Shown here piece by piece: positions 15,713 to 23,621 of a DNA stretch of 26,728 nucleotides. This stretch comes from Limivivens faecihominis (GTDB lineage: Bacteria; Bacillota; Clostridia; Lachnospirales; Lachnospiraceae), in assembly GCF_020686945.1 (NCBI RefSeq), contig NZ_JAJEPR010000041.1, positions 1 to 26,728 on the forward strand, written 5' to 3'. Position numbers and translations under genes: made by a program. Each line of letters starts with the position of its first letter. Within the stretch, counting starts at the first letter, position 1. The notes beneath the pieces were generated by a model. It saw only the letters and a program-made list of their open reading frames with translations, had not been told where the DNA came from and did no database searches.

Positions 15713-16755
15713 TGGAACAAAAGAAAAAAAAAGGATTGCGGATCCGATCCTGTCTGACTGGTGCAATCTGGCTGGCACTTGTATTTTCAACAGTCATATC
15801 TGCTTTATTATTTGCTTTTTTGAATCATTTTTTTAATCTGCCGGGCGGCATACCTGTGCTTGGCTGGCTTTTGATTTTCAATACATTGATTGCAGGACTG
15901 ATCACTTCCTTTATCAATGCAAAGTTACTGGAACCAATTACCAGACTTAGTAAAGCAATGAAGGAAGTTTCTCAGGGAGATTTTGAACAGCATTTGGAAA
16001 CGAACAGCCGTATAGCAGAAGTTGGAGAATCTTATCAAAGTTTTAACGTTATGACAAAAGAACTTCGTGCAACAGAGGTGCTGCAGATGGATTTTGTATC
16101 TAATGTTTCTCATGAGTTTAAGACCCCGATTAATGCCATTGAAGGATATACAATGCTGCTTCAGGGAGAAGAACTGTCTCCGGATCAAGAGGAATATGTA
16201 GAAAAAATCTTATTTAACACCCAAAGACTTTCCGGATTGGTTGGTAATATTTTGCTGTTATCCAAGTTAGAGAATCAGAATATACCAATGAAAAAAACAG
16301 AATATCGTCTGGATGAACAGATCCGCCAGGCATTTCTTTCATTGGAAACAAAATGGACAGAAAAAGAAATTGGTTTTCAGGTAGAATTGGAGGAAGTTAA
16401 ATATACTGGGAATGAAGGACTTTTTATGCATATCTGGATAAATCTTTTGGATAATGCGATTAAGTTCAGCCCTTCAAAGGGGACAATTACGATGTTTCTG
16501 AAACAAGAACAGGATTCTGTTAAGTTCATTCTGGAAGATGAAGGACCAGGAATAGAGGATGATGTAAAATCCAGAATATTTGACAAGTTCTATCAGGTAG
16601 ATGGATCTCATAAAGCAGAAGGAAATGGCCTAGGTCTTGCACTTGTAAAACGGATTGTAGATAGTGCCGGAGGAACAATCAAAGCAGAAAACCGTGAATA
16701 TGGTGGATGCAGATTTGTTATAGAGCTGCCAAAGCAGAAAGATGAGATTATATAG
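15712..16755 (+). CDS. Sensor histidine kinase
   Basis: 347 residues. Two membrane segments (about 15-38 and 48-72) enclose only a very short outside loop, so it is an intramembrane-sensing type that probably detects membrane stress or works with a membrane partner. HAMP domain at about 70-122 ('LLEPITRLSKAMKEVSQGDF'). H-box 'SHEFKTPINAIEGY' with H134, N-box 'NLLDNAIKFSP', G1 'DEGPGI', F-box and G2 'GNGLGLALV'. It overlaps the response regulator by one base (TAATG), so the two are translationally coupled. FUSC and phosphatidyltransferase genes follow, pointing to a lipid or envelope signal. Confidence 0.93.
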   Translation: MEQKKKKGLRIRSCLTGAIWLALVFSTVISALLFAFLNHFFNLPGGIPVLGWLLIFNTLIAGLITSFINAKLLEPITRLSKAMKEVSQGDFEQHLETNSRIAEVGESYQSFNVMTKELRATEVLQMDFVSNVSHEFKTPINAIEGYTMLLQGEELSPDQEEYVEKILFNTQRLSGLVGNILLLSKLENQNIPMKKTEYRLDEQIRQAFLSLETKWTEKEIGFQVELEEVKYTGNEGLFMHIWINLLDNAIKFSPSKGTITMFLKQEQDSVKFILEDEGPGIEDDVKSRIFDKFYQVDGSHKAEGNGLGLALVKRIVDSAGGTIKAENREYGGCRFVIELPKQKDEII

Positions 16756-16788
16756 TTTTAAGATAAATTAGAAGATGGGAGGATTTAT

Positions 16789-17853
16789 ATGACATTTTAT
16801 CAGGAGTTGCAGTTAAATCAGGCAGGTTCTAAAAACCTGTTGAAAAAGAGTGAAACACTAAAAGAAAAATTATATCATATGTGGGTATATCTGGTGAAGA
16901 TAGCTGTTACAATGGCATTTTGTTTTTTCTTTGTTAGTATTTTCAGCATCCTATTTGGAAATGAGAACAGCATTGTAGGTGTAGTAGTCTTATTATGTCT
17001 CATGGTGTTTAGAAATGCGGATCTGGGGATCCACACCGGACAATCTACGATGCTTTTGGCTTTGTTCTTTGTAATTATGACTGTATGTCCGCATTTAGCA
17101 AATCAGTTTTCACCGGTATTGGGAATGCTGTTAAATATTGCGGCACTGGCTGTGTTGATTCTGTTCGGATGCCATAATCCATTCATGTTTAATCAATCTA
17201 CATTGGTTCTTGGGTATCTGCTGCTATATGGTTATGATGTTACGGGAAAAAGCTATCAGATGCGATTAGTCGGAATGGCTTTAGGTGCAGCACTTACCTG
17301 CTTCGTATTTTATCGAAATCATAAAAACAGAACTTATAAAAGAAATCTGAAAGATCTGATACAAGAATTTGATATCACTTCTTCCAGAACAAAATGGCAG
17401 ATATGTCAGATTTTATGCGTACCGATTGTCCTTTGCATTGCAGAACTTTGTAATATGCCACGTGCAATGTGGGCTGGTATTGCGGCCATGTCCACGATTT
17501 TGCCGTTTATGGAAGATATGCGCTACAGAGTCCGTAAAAGGATTGTCGGAAATATTGCAGGTGTTATATGTTTTACAGTATTATATTTTCTGCTTCCTTC
17601 GTCAATCTATGCATATATAGGAATTCTTGGTGGAATCGGTGTAGGATTTTCAGCACAATATGGCTGGCAGGCAGTATTTAACACATTTGGTGCTTTAGCC
17701 ATTGCTGCAGAGACTTATGGACTACAAGGAGCGGTTAGTCTTAGAGTGATTCAAAATGTTTTTGGTGTTGTGTTTGCATTAGCATTTTGTGTTATATTTT
17801 ATTGGTTTATGTCTAAAAAAAAGGAAAGTGAGGTGACCGTACATGCAGAGTGA
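16789..17853 (+). CDS. FUSC-family membrane protein
   Basis: 354 residues with two blocks of membrane helices: about 40-165 and 195-345, separated by a basic cytoplasmic stretch (HKNRTYKRNLKDL). This repeated layout fits the FUSC / aromatic acid exporter-like family. The 'MWAGIAAMSTILPFMEDMRY' region and the following 'RVRKRIVGNIAGVICF' are typical for the second half of such proteins. The substrate is unknown. The gene begins 33 bases after the kinase, with a GGGAGG ribosome binding site, and overlaps the next gene by 11 bases. Probably regulated by the adjacent two-component system. Confidence 0.8.
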   Translation: MTFYQELQLNQAGSKNLLKKSETLKEKLYHMWVYLVKIAVTMAFCFFFVSIFSILFGNENSIVGVVVLLCLMVFRNADLGIHTGQSTMLLALFFVIMTVCPHLANQFSPVLGMLLNIAALAVLILFGCHNPFMFNQSTLVLGYLLLYGYDVTGKSYQMRLVGMALGAALTCFVFYRNHKNRTYKRNLKDLIQEFDITSSRTKWQICQILCVPIVLCIAELCNMPRAMWAGIAAMSTILPFMEDMRYRVRKRIVGNIAGVICFTVLYFLLPSSIYAYIGILGGIGVGFSAQYGWQAVFNTFGALAIAAETYGLQGAVSLRVIQNVFGVVFALAFCVIFYWFMSKKKESEVTVHAE

Positions 17854-18076
17854 AGTGAATCAGGAAGAAAATTTGAATAGAATTATTACGGTTCCTAATC
17901 TTCTTTCTTTTTTTCGGCTTTGTCTGATTCCGGTAATTATATGGAGTTATTGCGTAAAGAAAAATCCTCTGTTAGCTGGTGAAATCTTATTGCTGTCTGG
18001 TCTTACGGATCTTGCAGATGGATATATCGCAAGAAGATTCCATAGGATTAGTAATTTAGGAAAAATATTTAATTAA
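17843..18076 (+). pseudogene. CDP-alcohol phosphatidyltransferase, cut inside the catalytic motif
   Basis: 77 residues where about 180-200 are expected. The N-terminus is normal ('RIITVPNLLSFFRLCLIPVI' with the first membrane helix), and the catalytic signature D-G-x2-A-R-x8-G-x3-D-x3-D begins correctly: 'LADGYIARRFHRISNLGKIF'. The frame then ends in Asn-stop, exactly before the first of the last two Asp residues. Without those Asp and the remaining membrane helices it cannot catalyse transfer. The intact gene would be a PgsA-like phosphatidylglycerophosphate synthase, the precursor step for the cardiolipin made by cls. It overlaps the FUSC gene by 11 bases, and a terminator begins 12 bases after the stop, so the deletion joined the gene interior to the terminator region. 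Confidence 0.82.
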
Positions 18077-18087
18077 ATATTGCAATG

Positions 18088-18129
18088 AAAAGATCATTTA
18101 CCGTAAACAAGCAGTAGATGGTCTTTTTT
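18088..18129 (+). terminator. Terminator of the PLD/two-component/FUSC operon
   Basis: AAAGATCATTTAC (18088-18100) pairs with GTAGATGGTCTTT (18114-18126), with two G-T pairs, followed by a T run to 18129. Confidence 0.7.
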
Positions 18130-18231
18130 ATATCCTTTTGTGAGCGAGTAGAGATTTATAGCCGGAAATCTATGTTTTATCATAATCTGTGAAATAAGAT
18201 GGGTTAATTCTTTAATTTACATATTTTTTTA
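18130..18231 (+). other. Short unassigned stretch before a gene remnant
   Basis: AT-rich, no convincing frame. It separates the operon terminator from the tail of a lost gene that begins at about 18232. Confidence 0.3.
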
Positions 18232-18306
18232 GGTGTTCCGGCATGGTATTATGGTGCTTATAAAGAACCAATTATATTTGTTGGAGAAAGTGGTGAAAAG
18301 TTATGA
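18232..18306 (+). pseudogene. C-terminal tail of an unidentified gene, coupled to the LURP-one gene
   Basis: An open frame reads GVPAWYYG followed shortly by EPIIFVGESGEKL and stops at TGA 18304-18306, which overlaps the ATG of the next gene (ATGA). Such an overlap is typical of real neighbouring genes in an operon, so this is probably the last 24 codons of a gene whose front was deleted. I do not recognise the family. Confidence 0.45.
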
Positions 18307-18773
18307 AGCTATTATTTAAACAAAGGTTGTTTTCATGGTTTGACAGCTATGATATCTATGATGAAGCAGGCAACACTGTTTATGTAGTAAAAGGTCAGTT
18401 GTCCTGGGGACATAAACTTGTAATTTATGATGCCTATGGAAATGAAGTAGGAATGGTTGTTCAGAAAGTACTTACTTTTCTTCCTAAATTCGAAATTTAT
18501 AAAAACGGCAGTTATATCGGATGCCTGAGCAAAGAATTCTCATTCCTGACGCCACATTATAATATTGATTACAATGGATGGCATATTGATGGAACCATTA
18601 TGGAATGGGACTATAGCATTCTTGATCGAAGCGGTTATTCAATCGCACGGGTCAATAAAGAACTGTTTCATATGACAGATACTTATGTTATTGATGTGCA
18701 GGATTCCGGAAATGCGTTGGATGCGCTGATGTTTGTACTGGCAATCGATGCAGAAAAATGTTCCAGAAATTAA
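18303..18773 (+). CDS. LURP-one/Tubby-like (scramblase-related) protein
   Basis: 156 residues forming an all-beta domain. Characteristic stretches are 'SYDIYDEAGNTVYVVKGQLS', 'KLVIYDAYGNEVGMVVQKVL' and 'PKFEIYKNGSYIGCLSKEFS', then 'YNGWHIDGTIMEWDYSILDR' and the closing 'DALMFVLAIDAEKCSRN' helix, matching the LOR (LURP-one-related) family, which is structurally related to phospholipid scramblases and Tubby. The function in bacteria is not established to my knowledge; membrane-lipid association is a reasonable guess. It has GGTGAAAAG just upstream and overlaps the preceding gene remnant by four bases. Confidence 0.75.
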   Translation: MKLLFKQRLFSWFDSYDIYDEAGNTVYVVKGQLSWGHKLVIYDAYGNEVGMVVQKVLTFLPKFEIYKNGSYIGCLSKEFSFLTPHYNIDYNGWHIDGTIMEWDYSILDRSGYSIARVNKELFHMTDTYVIDVQDSGNALDALMFVLAIDAEKCSRN

Positions 18774-18813
18774 AAAGCTGATCTTGTTACTGTAATTATT
18801 CGGAGGATGAAGC

Positions 18814-19032
18814 ATGGGATTATTCAAAAAGAAAATCGTGAAAAAAACATATGACCGAGAACATATGAAACCAGTTATTCGTGCAAGCATTTGTACTGGG
18901 GAAGAAGTAGCAGGATTCAAAGACATACGGACCGGAAAAATCGAAGAGATCATGCTGATCAGATCGCCGGAGGACCTAGAAAGATTCAAAGAGATATATG
19001 AGATAACAGAGGAAATTGCAAAAGAATATTAG
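18814..19032 (+). CDS. Short conserved-looking protein
   Basis: 72 residues, charged and soluble, with 'MKPVIRASICTGEEVAGFKD' followed by 'IRTGKIEEIMLIRSPEDLER'. I recall similar short ORFs in Lachnospiraceae genomes, sometimes with misleading enzyme names, but I know no function. The start ATG has CGGAGGATG six bases upstream, a good ribosome binding site. It lies 40 bases after the LURP-one gene on the same strand and is probably co-transcribed. Confidence 0.65.
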   Translation: MGLFKKKIVKKTYDREHMKPVIRASICTGEEVAGFKDIRTGKIEEIMLIRSPEDLERFKEIYEITEEIAKEY

Positions 19033-19098
19033 ACATCTTCTGTGTCGTGGATGAACGCCAGGTATTCGTCTGTAAGCTTATAAGGAAAAAGGAGTTAT

Positions 19099-19958
19099 TT
19101 TACACCAGTTTACAACTTTATAAATGATAGACTTGTTGATGAATCAGCTGTTTTAAGGCCTTTGTCATGGCATTTGATTTTATATGTGTTTCGATATTTT
19201 TCACGAAAGTGGCAAAAAATATCTGACTGCGAATGCCCTGACTTAATTCAAAACGAAACTCCTGTACGCTTTTTGTACGGTACTCAGAAAAATGTTCGTT
19301 CTGATAGGGCAGAATCTTCATGGCACAGTAACTGATGTTAATCAGATTGACCAGCATTTCAATCCCTTTGCAGCTTCGCACCATATAGTTACAAAAAGAC
19401 CAGAACGTTTTCTGTTCATAGTAGCTTGTTTCAATATTCCAGCGTAACGAATATAGCAACAGTGGAATGTATTTCATACGGTCACTTCCGGTCTGGTTCA
19501 ATGGTGCTTTTTCCTGCCATGCACAGAAAATCTGCAGATCTTCCGGGAAAATGGTACTGAAAAACAGTTGTTTTGTACCATGTTCTTTTTCTATGGCAGT
19601 GACATAGGCAAGGACTTCCCTATTGCCAAAGATCTTAGCGAGAACCCGGCGGACACCGGTATAATAATCACCAATCTTTTCATTGGAAAACGTAAAATCT
19701 GTTTCAACAGAAAGATGTTTTCCATGTTTGGCAGGACGTCACCGACGACCGGTCTGTGCAGGTGCAAGATCATAAATGATAGAATCAATCCTTGCATTGC
19801 CAATCAGATCCAGATTCGGATATTCATCAACGATGGATACCAGATTCTGTTTTGTGTACCAGCTGTCACAAAGGATGATGATATGATCTTTGCTGTGAAA
19901 TTCAGGCATAACCTGCCGGATCATGGAGGCTGCCAGTTCCAGTTTAGCTTCTTTTTTT
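19099..19958 (-). mobile_element. IS4-like element, copy 1, 5' part missing and transposase interrupted
   Basis: The outer end has the terminal repeat TTTACACCAGTTTACAACTT at 19099-19118 (shared with copy 2). On the minus strand one frame reads from an A-rich junction near 19958 ('KEAKLELAASMIRQVMPEFH', then 'ILCDSWYTKQNLVSIVDEYP', the DDE second-Asp region) to the stop at 19118. It is broken only by an in-frame TGA at about 19738-19740, within 'QTGRR-stop-RPAKHGKHLS', where relatives would have Gly. So the defect is a single nonsense change plus loss of the N-terminal half. The element stops where the permease upstream region begins. The C-terminal half is nearly identical in sequence to copy 2. 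Confidence 0.78.
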
Positions 19959-19969
19959 CTGGATGTTTC

Positions 19970-20015
19970 TGTGATATACTTATACGCGGTCGTATCAGAC
20001 CGGAAGGGAAATATT
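19970..20015 (+). promoter_or_regulatory. Possible promoter and leader of the permease gene
   Basis: An extended -10 (TG-A-TATACT, with TATACT at 19975-19980) lies 35 bases ahead of the ATG, right next to the IS junction. The -35 region falls in a poly-T stretch of the IS edge and is poor. A small stem (CGGTC 19987-19991, GACCG 19998-20002) sits in the leader. Confidence 0.4.
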
Positions 20016-21164
20016 ATGTTACAAAAATTATATGTTTTTTTCAGGAAAGAAACCGTTTTGTCAATTGCAGTGATCCTGGCGCTTCTTTCTATGTTCTGGG
20101 TCAGACCGGATAAGACTTATTTTACTTATATCGATTTCAGGACTCTCGGGCTCCTCTTCTGTTTGATGGCAATTGTAGCTGGTTTGAAGGCTGTTGGTGT
20201 TTTTGATATACTTGCCAAAAAATTGCTGATGGGAACATCGGGAACTGTGGGTGTGATCAGGCTGTTGGTACTCTTATGTTTCTTCCTGTCAATGGTGATC
20301 ACCAATGATGTGGCATTGATTACTTTTGTTCCTCTTGCACTGATCATTGTGCATAAACTGCCAAAGGAACTGGGCAATTACTGGCTTCTTAAAATAGTAG
20401 CCATGCAGACAATCGCTGCTAATCTCGGAAGCATGCTCACACCAATCGGAAATCCGCAGAACCTTTATCTATATGCCAGAGCAGGGATGTCCGCGGCAGA
20501 ATTAATAACCCTGATGCTTCCCTATTCCGCCACAGCACTTATCCTTCTTCTGATATGGATACAGGTAGCCGCTGCCAAAGCACCTCACGTATGCGGTTCC
20601 GAAAAAGATAAAACTCTTTTGGGATTCTCTGACAGAAAAGAACTTAACATGGAATACCTGGCCGCTTACCTGATCTTATTTACAATCTGCCTGCTCACTG
20701 TTGCACATATCATTCCATACCAGATTCCTCTTGTATTGGTTCTTATATATATGCTGCTAAGAAACAGGGAAAATATAAGCAGGGTGGATTACTCCCTGCT
20801 TGCCACCTTTATCGCATTATTTATTTTTATCGGCAACCTTGGAAGGATTCCGCAATTCAGCAGTTTTCTGGAAAGAATCATGGCAGGAAGGGAAACACTT
20901 ACTGCTGTTCTTGCCAGTCAGATTATGAGCAATGTTCCCGCTGCGCTTCTTTTATCCGGCTTTACAGATAATTACCGGGCTTTAATTGTCGGAACCAATA
21001 TTGGAGGTCTCGGCACTCTGATTGCATCCATGGCAAGCCTGATAAGTTTCAAATATATTGCAAAAGAAAACAGGAATCTGAAAGGGAAGTATTTGGGAAT
21101 ATTCACAGCCTCCAATATTATATTCATGATATTCATGTTAATATTGTATTTTTTTCTTAGATAA
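20016..21164 (+). CDS. Ion transporter superfamily permease (ArsB/NhaD/SLC13-like)
   Basis: 382 residues from ATG 20016. The frame is open from 19923, but that part is antisense to the IS. About 10-11 membrane helices are visible. The two half-repeats carry the hallmark hairpins 'ITNDVALITFVPLALI' with 'NLGSMLTPIGNPQNLYLY' in the first half and 'MSNVPAALLLSGF' with 'GTNIGGLGTLIASMASLISF' in the second. This is the SLC13/CitMHS/ArsB fold. The substrate cannot be decided: dicarboxylate, other anions and Na+/H+ exchange are all possible, and no arsenic genes are nearby. The ribosome binding site GAAGGGAAA is moderate. It sits between two broken, oppositely oriented IS copies and may have been carried by them. 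Confidence 0.8.
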   Translation: MLQKLYVFFRKETVLSIAVILALLSMFWVRPDKTYFTYIDFRTLGLLFCLMAIVAGLKAVGVFDILAKKLLMGTSGTVGVIRLLVLLCFFLSMVITNDVALITFVPLALIIVHKLPKELGNYWLLKIVAMQTIAANLGSMLTPIGNPQNLYLYARAGMSAAELITLMLPYSATALILLLIWIQVAAAKAPHVCGSEKDKTLLGFSDRKELNMEYLAAYLILFTICLLTVAHIIPYQIPLVLVLIYMLLRNRENISRVDYSLLATFIALFIFIGNLGRIPQFSSFLERIMAGRETLTAVLASQIMSNVPAALLLSGFTDNYRALIVGTNIGGLGTLIASMASLISFKYIAKENRNLKGKYLGIFTASNIIFMIFMLILYFFLR

Positions 21165-21214
21165 AGGTTTTCCCGGAATTACAAAAGCTATAACAATTCT
21201 TTCTTCGCAAAAAA

Positions 21215-21258
21215 TTCTCCGCGGCACTCTCCCATCCTGGAAGAAAAGCCGCGGAGAA
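21215..21258. terminator. Stem-loop after the permease gene
   Basis: TTCTCCGCGGC (21215-21225) and GCCGCGGAGAA (21248-21258) form a perfect 11-bp stem. The T run is on the minus-strand side (AAAAAA at 21209-21214 on plus), and on the plus strand only AT-rich sequence follows. It lies 50 bases after the permease stop. Confidence 0.6.
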
Positions 21259-21297
21259 ATAAATATATTTTCGGTGCCAATACAAAGATCATTAATC

Positions 21298-22325
21298 TTT
21301 ACACCACTTTACAACTTTTTCATAAAAAAATATCGTACAGGGCTTTCTGATGTATAATGAGTTTGCTCCAAAACATTACAAAGGAAAGAGACCCTGTACG
21401 ACAAAGACATTATACAACGAAAAGACTCTGACTGGTAGACTTCACAAATATTTTTTGATTTATTTTGAAACTTTTTCTGCTCCAACAGCAGATACTTTGT
21501 TTTTACTCGTTTTATCAATACTAACATTGGAATCTGTACATTCCATTCGATTTTTATATCAGCACTTTTTGTCTGGGATTACCACAAAATCCCTCAATAC
21601 CTTTTTCCACGCATGTTCCTATGCAAAAGTTGATTATTCCCACTTTATGAATATCACAGCTAAAGTTGCTTTGAGAATGATACCGGATTCACTGGCAACA
21701 CAGCCGATATTTCTTTGTGTGGATGATACCATGGTAGCAAAGGCCGGAACTCGGTTTGAGAATGTTTCAAAACTCTTTGACCATGCCGCACATAATGGTT
21801 CCAATTATCTGAATGGACACTGCTTTGTAAGTATTATGCTTTGCATACCTGTATGGAAGAATGACAGGGTATCTTATCTTTCACTTCCTCTTGGATATCG
21901 CATGTGGCAGAAAAAAGCACCATTGAACCAGACCGAAAGTGACAGGATGAAATATATTCCGCTGTTTTTGTACTCGTTCCAGTGGAATATTGAAACAAGC
22001 TACTATGAGCAGAAAATCTTCTGGTCACTTTGCAGTTATATGGTACGAAGCTGCAAGGGTATTGAAATGCTGGTAAATCTGATCAATATCTGTTATTGTG
22101 CAATGAAGATCTTACCCTATCAGGATGAGCAGTTTTCCGAATACCGTACAAAAAGTGTACAGGAGTTTCGTTTTGAATTAAGTCAGGGCATTCGCAGCCA
22201 GATATTTTTGACCAATTTCGTTAGAAACATCGAAACACATATAAAATCAAATGTTATCATAAAGGCTTTAAAACAGCTGATTCGTCAGCAAGTCTATTAA
22301 TTATAAAGTTGTAAACTGGTGTAAA
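21298..22325 (+). mobile_element. IS4-like element, copy 2, both ends present, internal deletion
   Basis: Terminal inverted repeats are visible: TTTACACCACTTTACAACTT at 21298-21317, and at the right AAGTTGTAAACTGGTGTAAA ending at 22325, differing at one position. The transposase frame between them is open but shorter than the family. No target duplication was recognised. The orientation is opposite to copy 1. Confidence 0.78.
21350..22300 (+). pseudogene. IS4-like transposase with in-frame internal deletion
   Basis: 316 residues. The N-terminal part ('HSIRFLYQHFLSGITTKSLN', 'FLCVDDTMVAKAGTRFENVS' with the first catalytic Asp) runs to LPLGYRMWQ. It then jumps straight to EKAPLNQTESDRMKYIPLFL, which in copy 1 lies about 110 residues later. 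The missing segment contains the second catalytic Asp region (ILCDSWY in copy 1). The C-terminal part with the catalytic Glu ('WNIETSYYEQKIFWSLCSYM') is present. Reading frame is kept across the deletion, and both parents share TGG plus an A-rich stretch at the joint, suggesting a microhomology deletion. Such a protein should bind ends but not cut DNA. ATG 21350 begins shortly after the left repeat. Confidence 0.8.
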
Positions 22326-22362
22326 CAGAAAGAACATCATACATATATCGGCTTGATGGGGT

Positions 22363-22512
22363 ATGGCGTATTTTCACGCCAATTCTAAAAGTACCAGTGC
22401 TAAAGAACTTCAAAAAAAGCCGGGAGTCATTTATAATATAGAACATAAACATGGAACGAAACCATGTCATAGGAAGAAATGTATTTTGAGAGAAGGCTCT
22501 TATAAATGCTGA
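22363..22512 (+). CDS. Possible 49-residue protein coupled to the DUF4869 gene
   Basis: An open frame from ATG 22363 to TGA 22510-22512 encodes a basic, Cys/His-bearing peptide: 'AYFHANSKSTSAKELQKKPG' then 'VIYNIEHKHGTKPCHRKKC'. The end overlaps the ATG of the DUF4869 gene by 7 bases (ATGCTGA), which is typical of coupled genes. GATGGGG ahead of the start is a weak ribosome binding site. I do not recognise the family. It starts only 38 bases after the IS right end, so the true 5' end may have been displaced. Confidence 0.4.
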   Translation: MAYFHANSKSTSAKELQKKPGVIYNIEHKHGTKPCHRKKCILREGSYKC

Positions 22513-22964
22513 GTATTATTTATGGAGATGTGAAAAACAGTATTTATAATACAAATGTTTATTTTAAAAACAGCTATGAACCAGAATGGCTTGAGGCAGA
22601 ACTGGCGAAAAAGATGATTAAAGATATTGATGATTCAGAAGTATTAAGTGGTGAATGCATTAACAGTCCGGTGTTGGGACAGATTCCTCCTGAAAGACTG
22701 TCAGGAGGAGTGAAAACATTGTTGTTGATTTTAAATGAACCAGATCGGATTTTCAATGCCTCGACCTGTGGCGATAACTGTGCAAAATGGATATTAGAAA
22801 TAGGCAGAATTAAAGATGTCACCATTAATCTCAGACATATGATGAGTTTTGGAAAAGACACAAAATTTGAAATCAAAGTTCAAAATGGAGGAGAAACAGC
22901 TCATTCAATGAAGGAACTTATTCCTATAGCAAATAAGTATTTAAATGAAATGAAACAGGAGTAG
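22506..22964 (+). CDS. DUF4869 domain-containing protein
   Basis: 152 residues starting 'MLSIIYGDVKNSIYNTNVYF', then 'SYEPEWLEAELAKKMIKDID' and 'NSPVLGQIPPERLSGGVKTL', which fits the DUF4869 family as I know it from Lachnospiraceae. In the middle, 'NASTCGDNCAKWILEIGRIK' and 'INLRHMMSFG' suggest a compact mixed alpha/beta protein. The function is unknown. It is followed, five bases after its stop, by a P-loop NTPase gene; the two usually occur together, so the pair is probably a functional unit acting on ATP-dependent targeting of something the DUF4869 protein recognises (inference). Confidence 0.8.
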   Translation: MLSIIYGDVKNSIYNTNVYFKNSYEPEWLEAELAKKMIKDIDDSEVLSGECINSPVLGQIPPERLSGGVKTLLLILNEPDRIFNASTCGDNCAKWILEIGRIKDVTINLRHMMSFGKDTKFEIKVQNGGETAHSMKELIPIANKYLNEMKQE

Positions 22965-22969
22965 TGATT

Positions 22970-23367
22970 ATGAAAGGTTCACATAGAATCATTGTAGAAT
23001 CCAGAAAAGTGAAATATGATTTTGTGATTCATAGGAATATTACAGTTATTACTGGTGACAGTGGATCTGGTAAGACCGTTTTAATTGATCTTATGCACCA
23101 GAATCTTTTGAGTGGCTGTTACTTTCAACAAAGGAAATACCGGAAGTAAATGTAGAAACAGTACTTCAGAATCCGGAAGAATACATTGACAGTAAAGAGT
23201 ATGTCAGTTGGGAACGATATTTTACAGATTTATTGATAGAAAGTACGAGTAAGAATTTTATATGGGCATATTCGAAGAAAAGGCTTACAAAGGCGTACTT
23301 TGCTCCAAGGATAGTGAATGCGGTAAAAGCAATTATGAAATTAGTAGACTGGGAAAATGACAAGTAA
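22970..23367 (+). pseudogene. P-loop ATPase partner of DUF4869, internal deletion
   Basis: Starts ATG 22970 with 'KGSHRIIVESRKVKYDFVIH' then 'RNITVITGDSGSGKT', a clear Walker A motif (GDSGSGKT). After 'VLIDLMHQ' the frame becomes nonsense and stops at 23149. A second frame, one base shifted, takes over at 'APESFEWLLLSTKEIPEVNV' and continues through 'YIDSKEYVSWERYFTDLLIE' to TAA 23365-23367. The join near 23095 lacks the expected Walker B and central part, so a piece was deleted out of frame. The remaining 60-residue N-terminal product would be inactive. Confidence 0.75.
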
Positions 23368-23569
23368 AGTTTATCATAGAAACTATTTTGCAAAGTCTCA
23401 AATAATGATACTCCAAGAAACGTAATTGATACTTTATAGCCTGTATTTGGGATACCTCTGATACTTCCGACTGATACAATGATTATGTTGGAAGTAGAAG
23501 ATCAGCAGGACAACTAAAAATTATATATTTGCTTTTCAGACATATTATATATGCTGGAAAAGTACGCAA
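23368..23569 (+). other. Decayed intergenic region with a short coding remnant
   Basis: No intact gene. A short open stretch at 23440-23517 (PVFGIPLILPTDTMIMLEVE and a few more residues, stop at 23515-23517) looks like the tail of a lost gene, but it is too short to assign. The rest is AT-rich. Confidence 0.3.
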
Positions 23570-23607
23570 AGCTCTATTGGGTTAAATACCCAATGGGGCT
23601 TTTTTTG
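23570..23607 (+). terminator. Rho-independent terminator before the element remnant
   Basis: AGCTCTATTGGGT (23570-23582) pairs with ACCCAATGGGGCT (23588-23600), with two G-T pairs and a 5-base loop, followed by seven T. Confidence 0.8.
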
Positions 23608-23621
23608 ATGCCTGAAAATCA

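Noticed and set aside
19591..19803. 70-codon minus-strand ORF in IS copy 1
   Set aside because: Out of frame with the transposase, which reads through the same bases ('DYYTGVRRVLAKIFGNREVL') in its own frame.
19923..20015. N-terminal 31-residue extension of the permease
   Set aside because: That stretch is the reverse strand of the IS transposase. The hydrophobic protein begins properly at ATG 20016.
19099..22325. Active composite transposon
   Set aside because: Copy 1 has lost its inner end and half the transposase, copy 2 lacks catalytic sequence, and no outer direct repeats were recognised.
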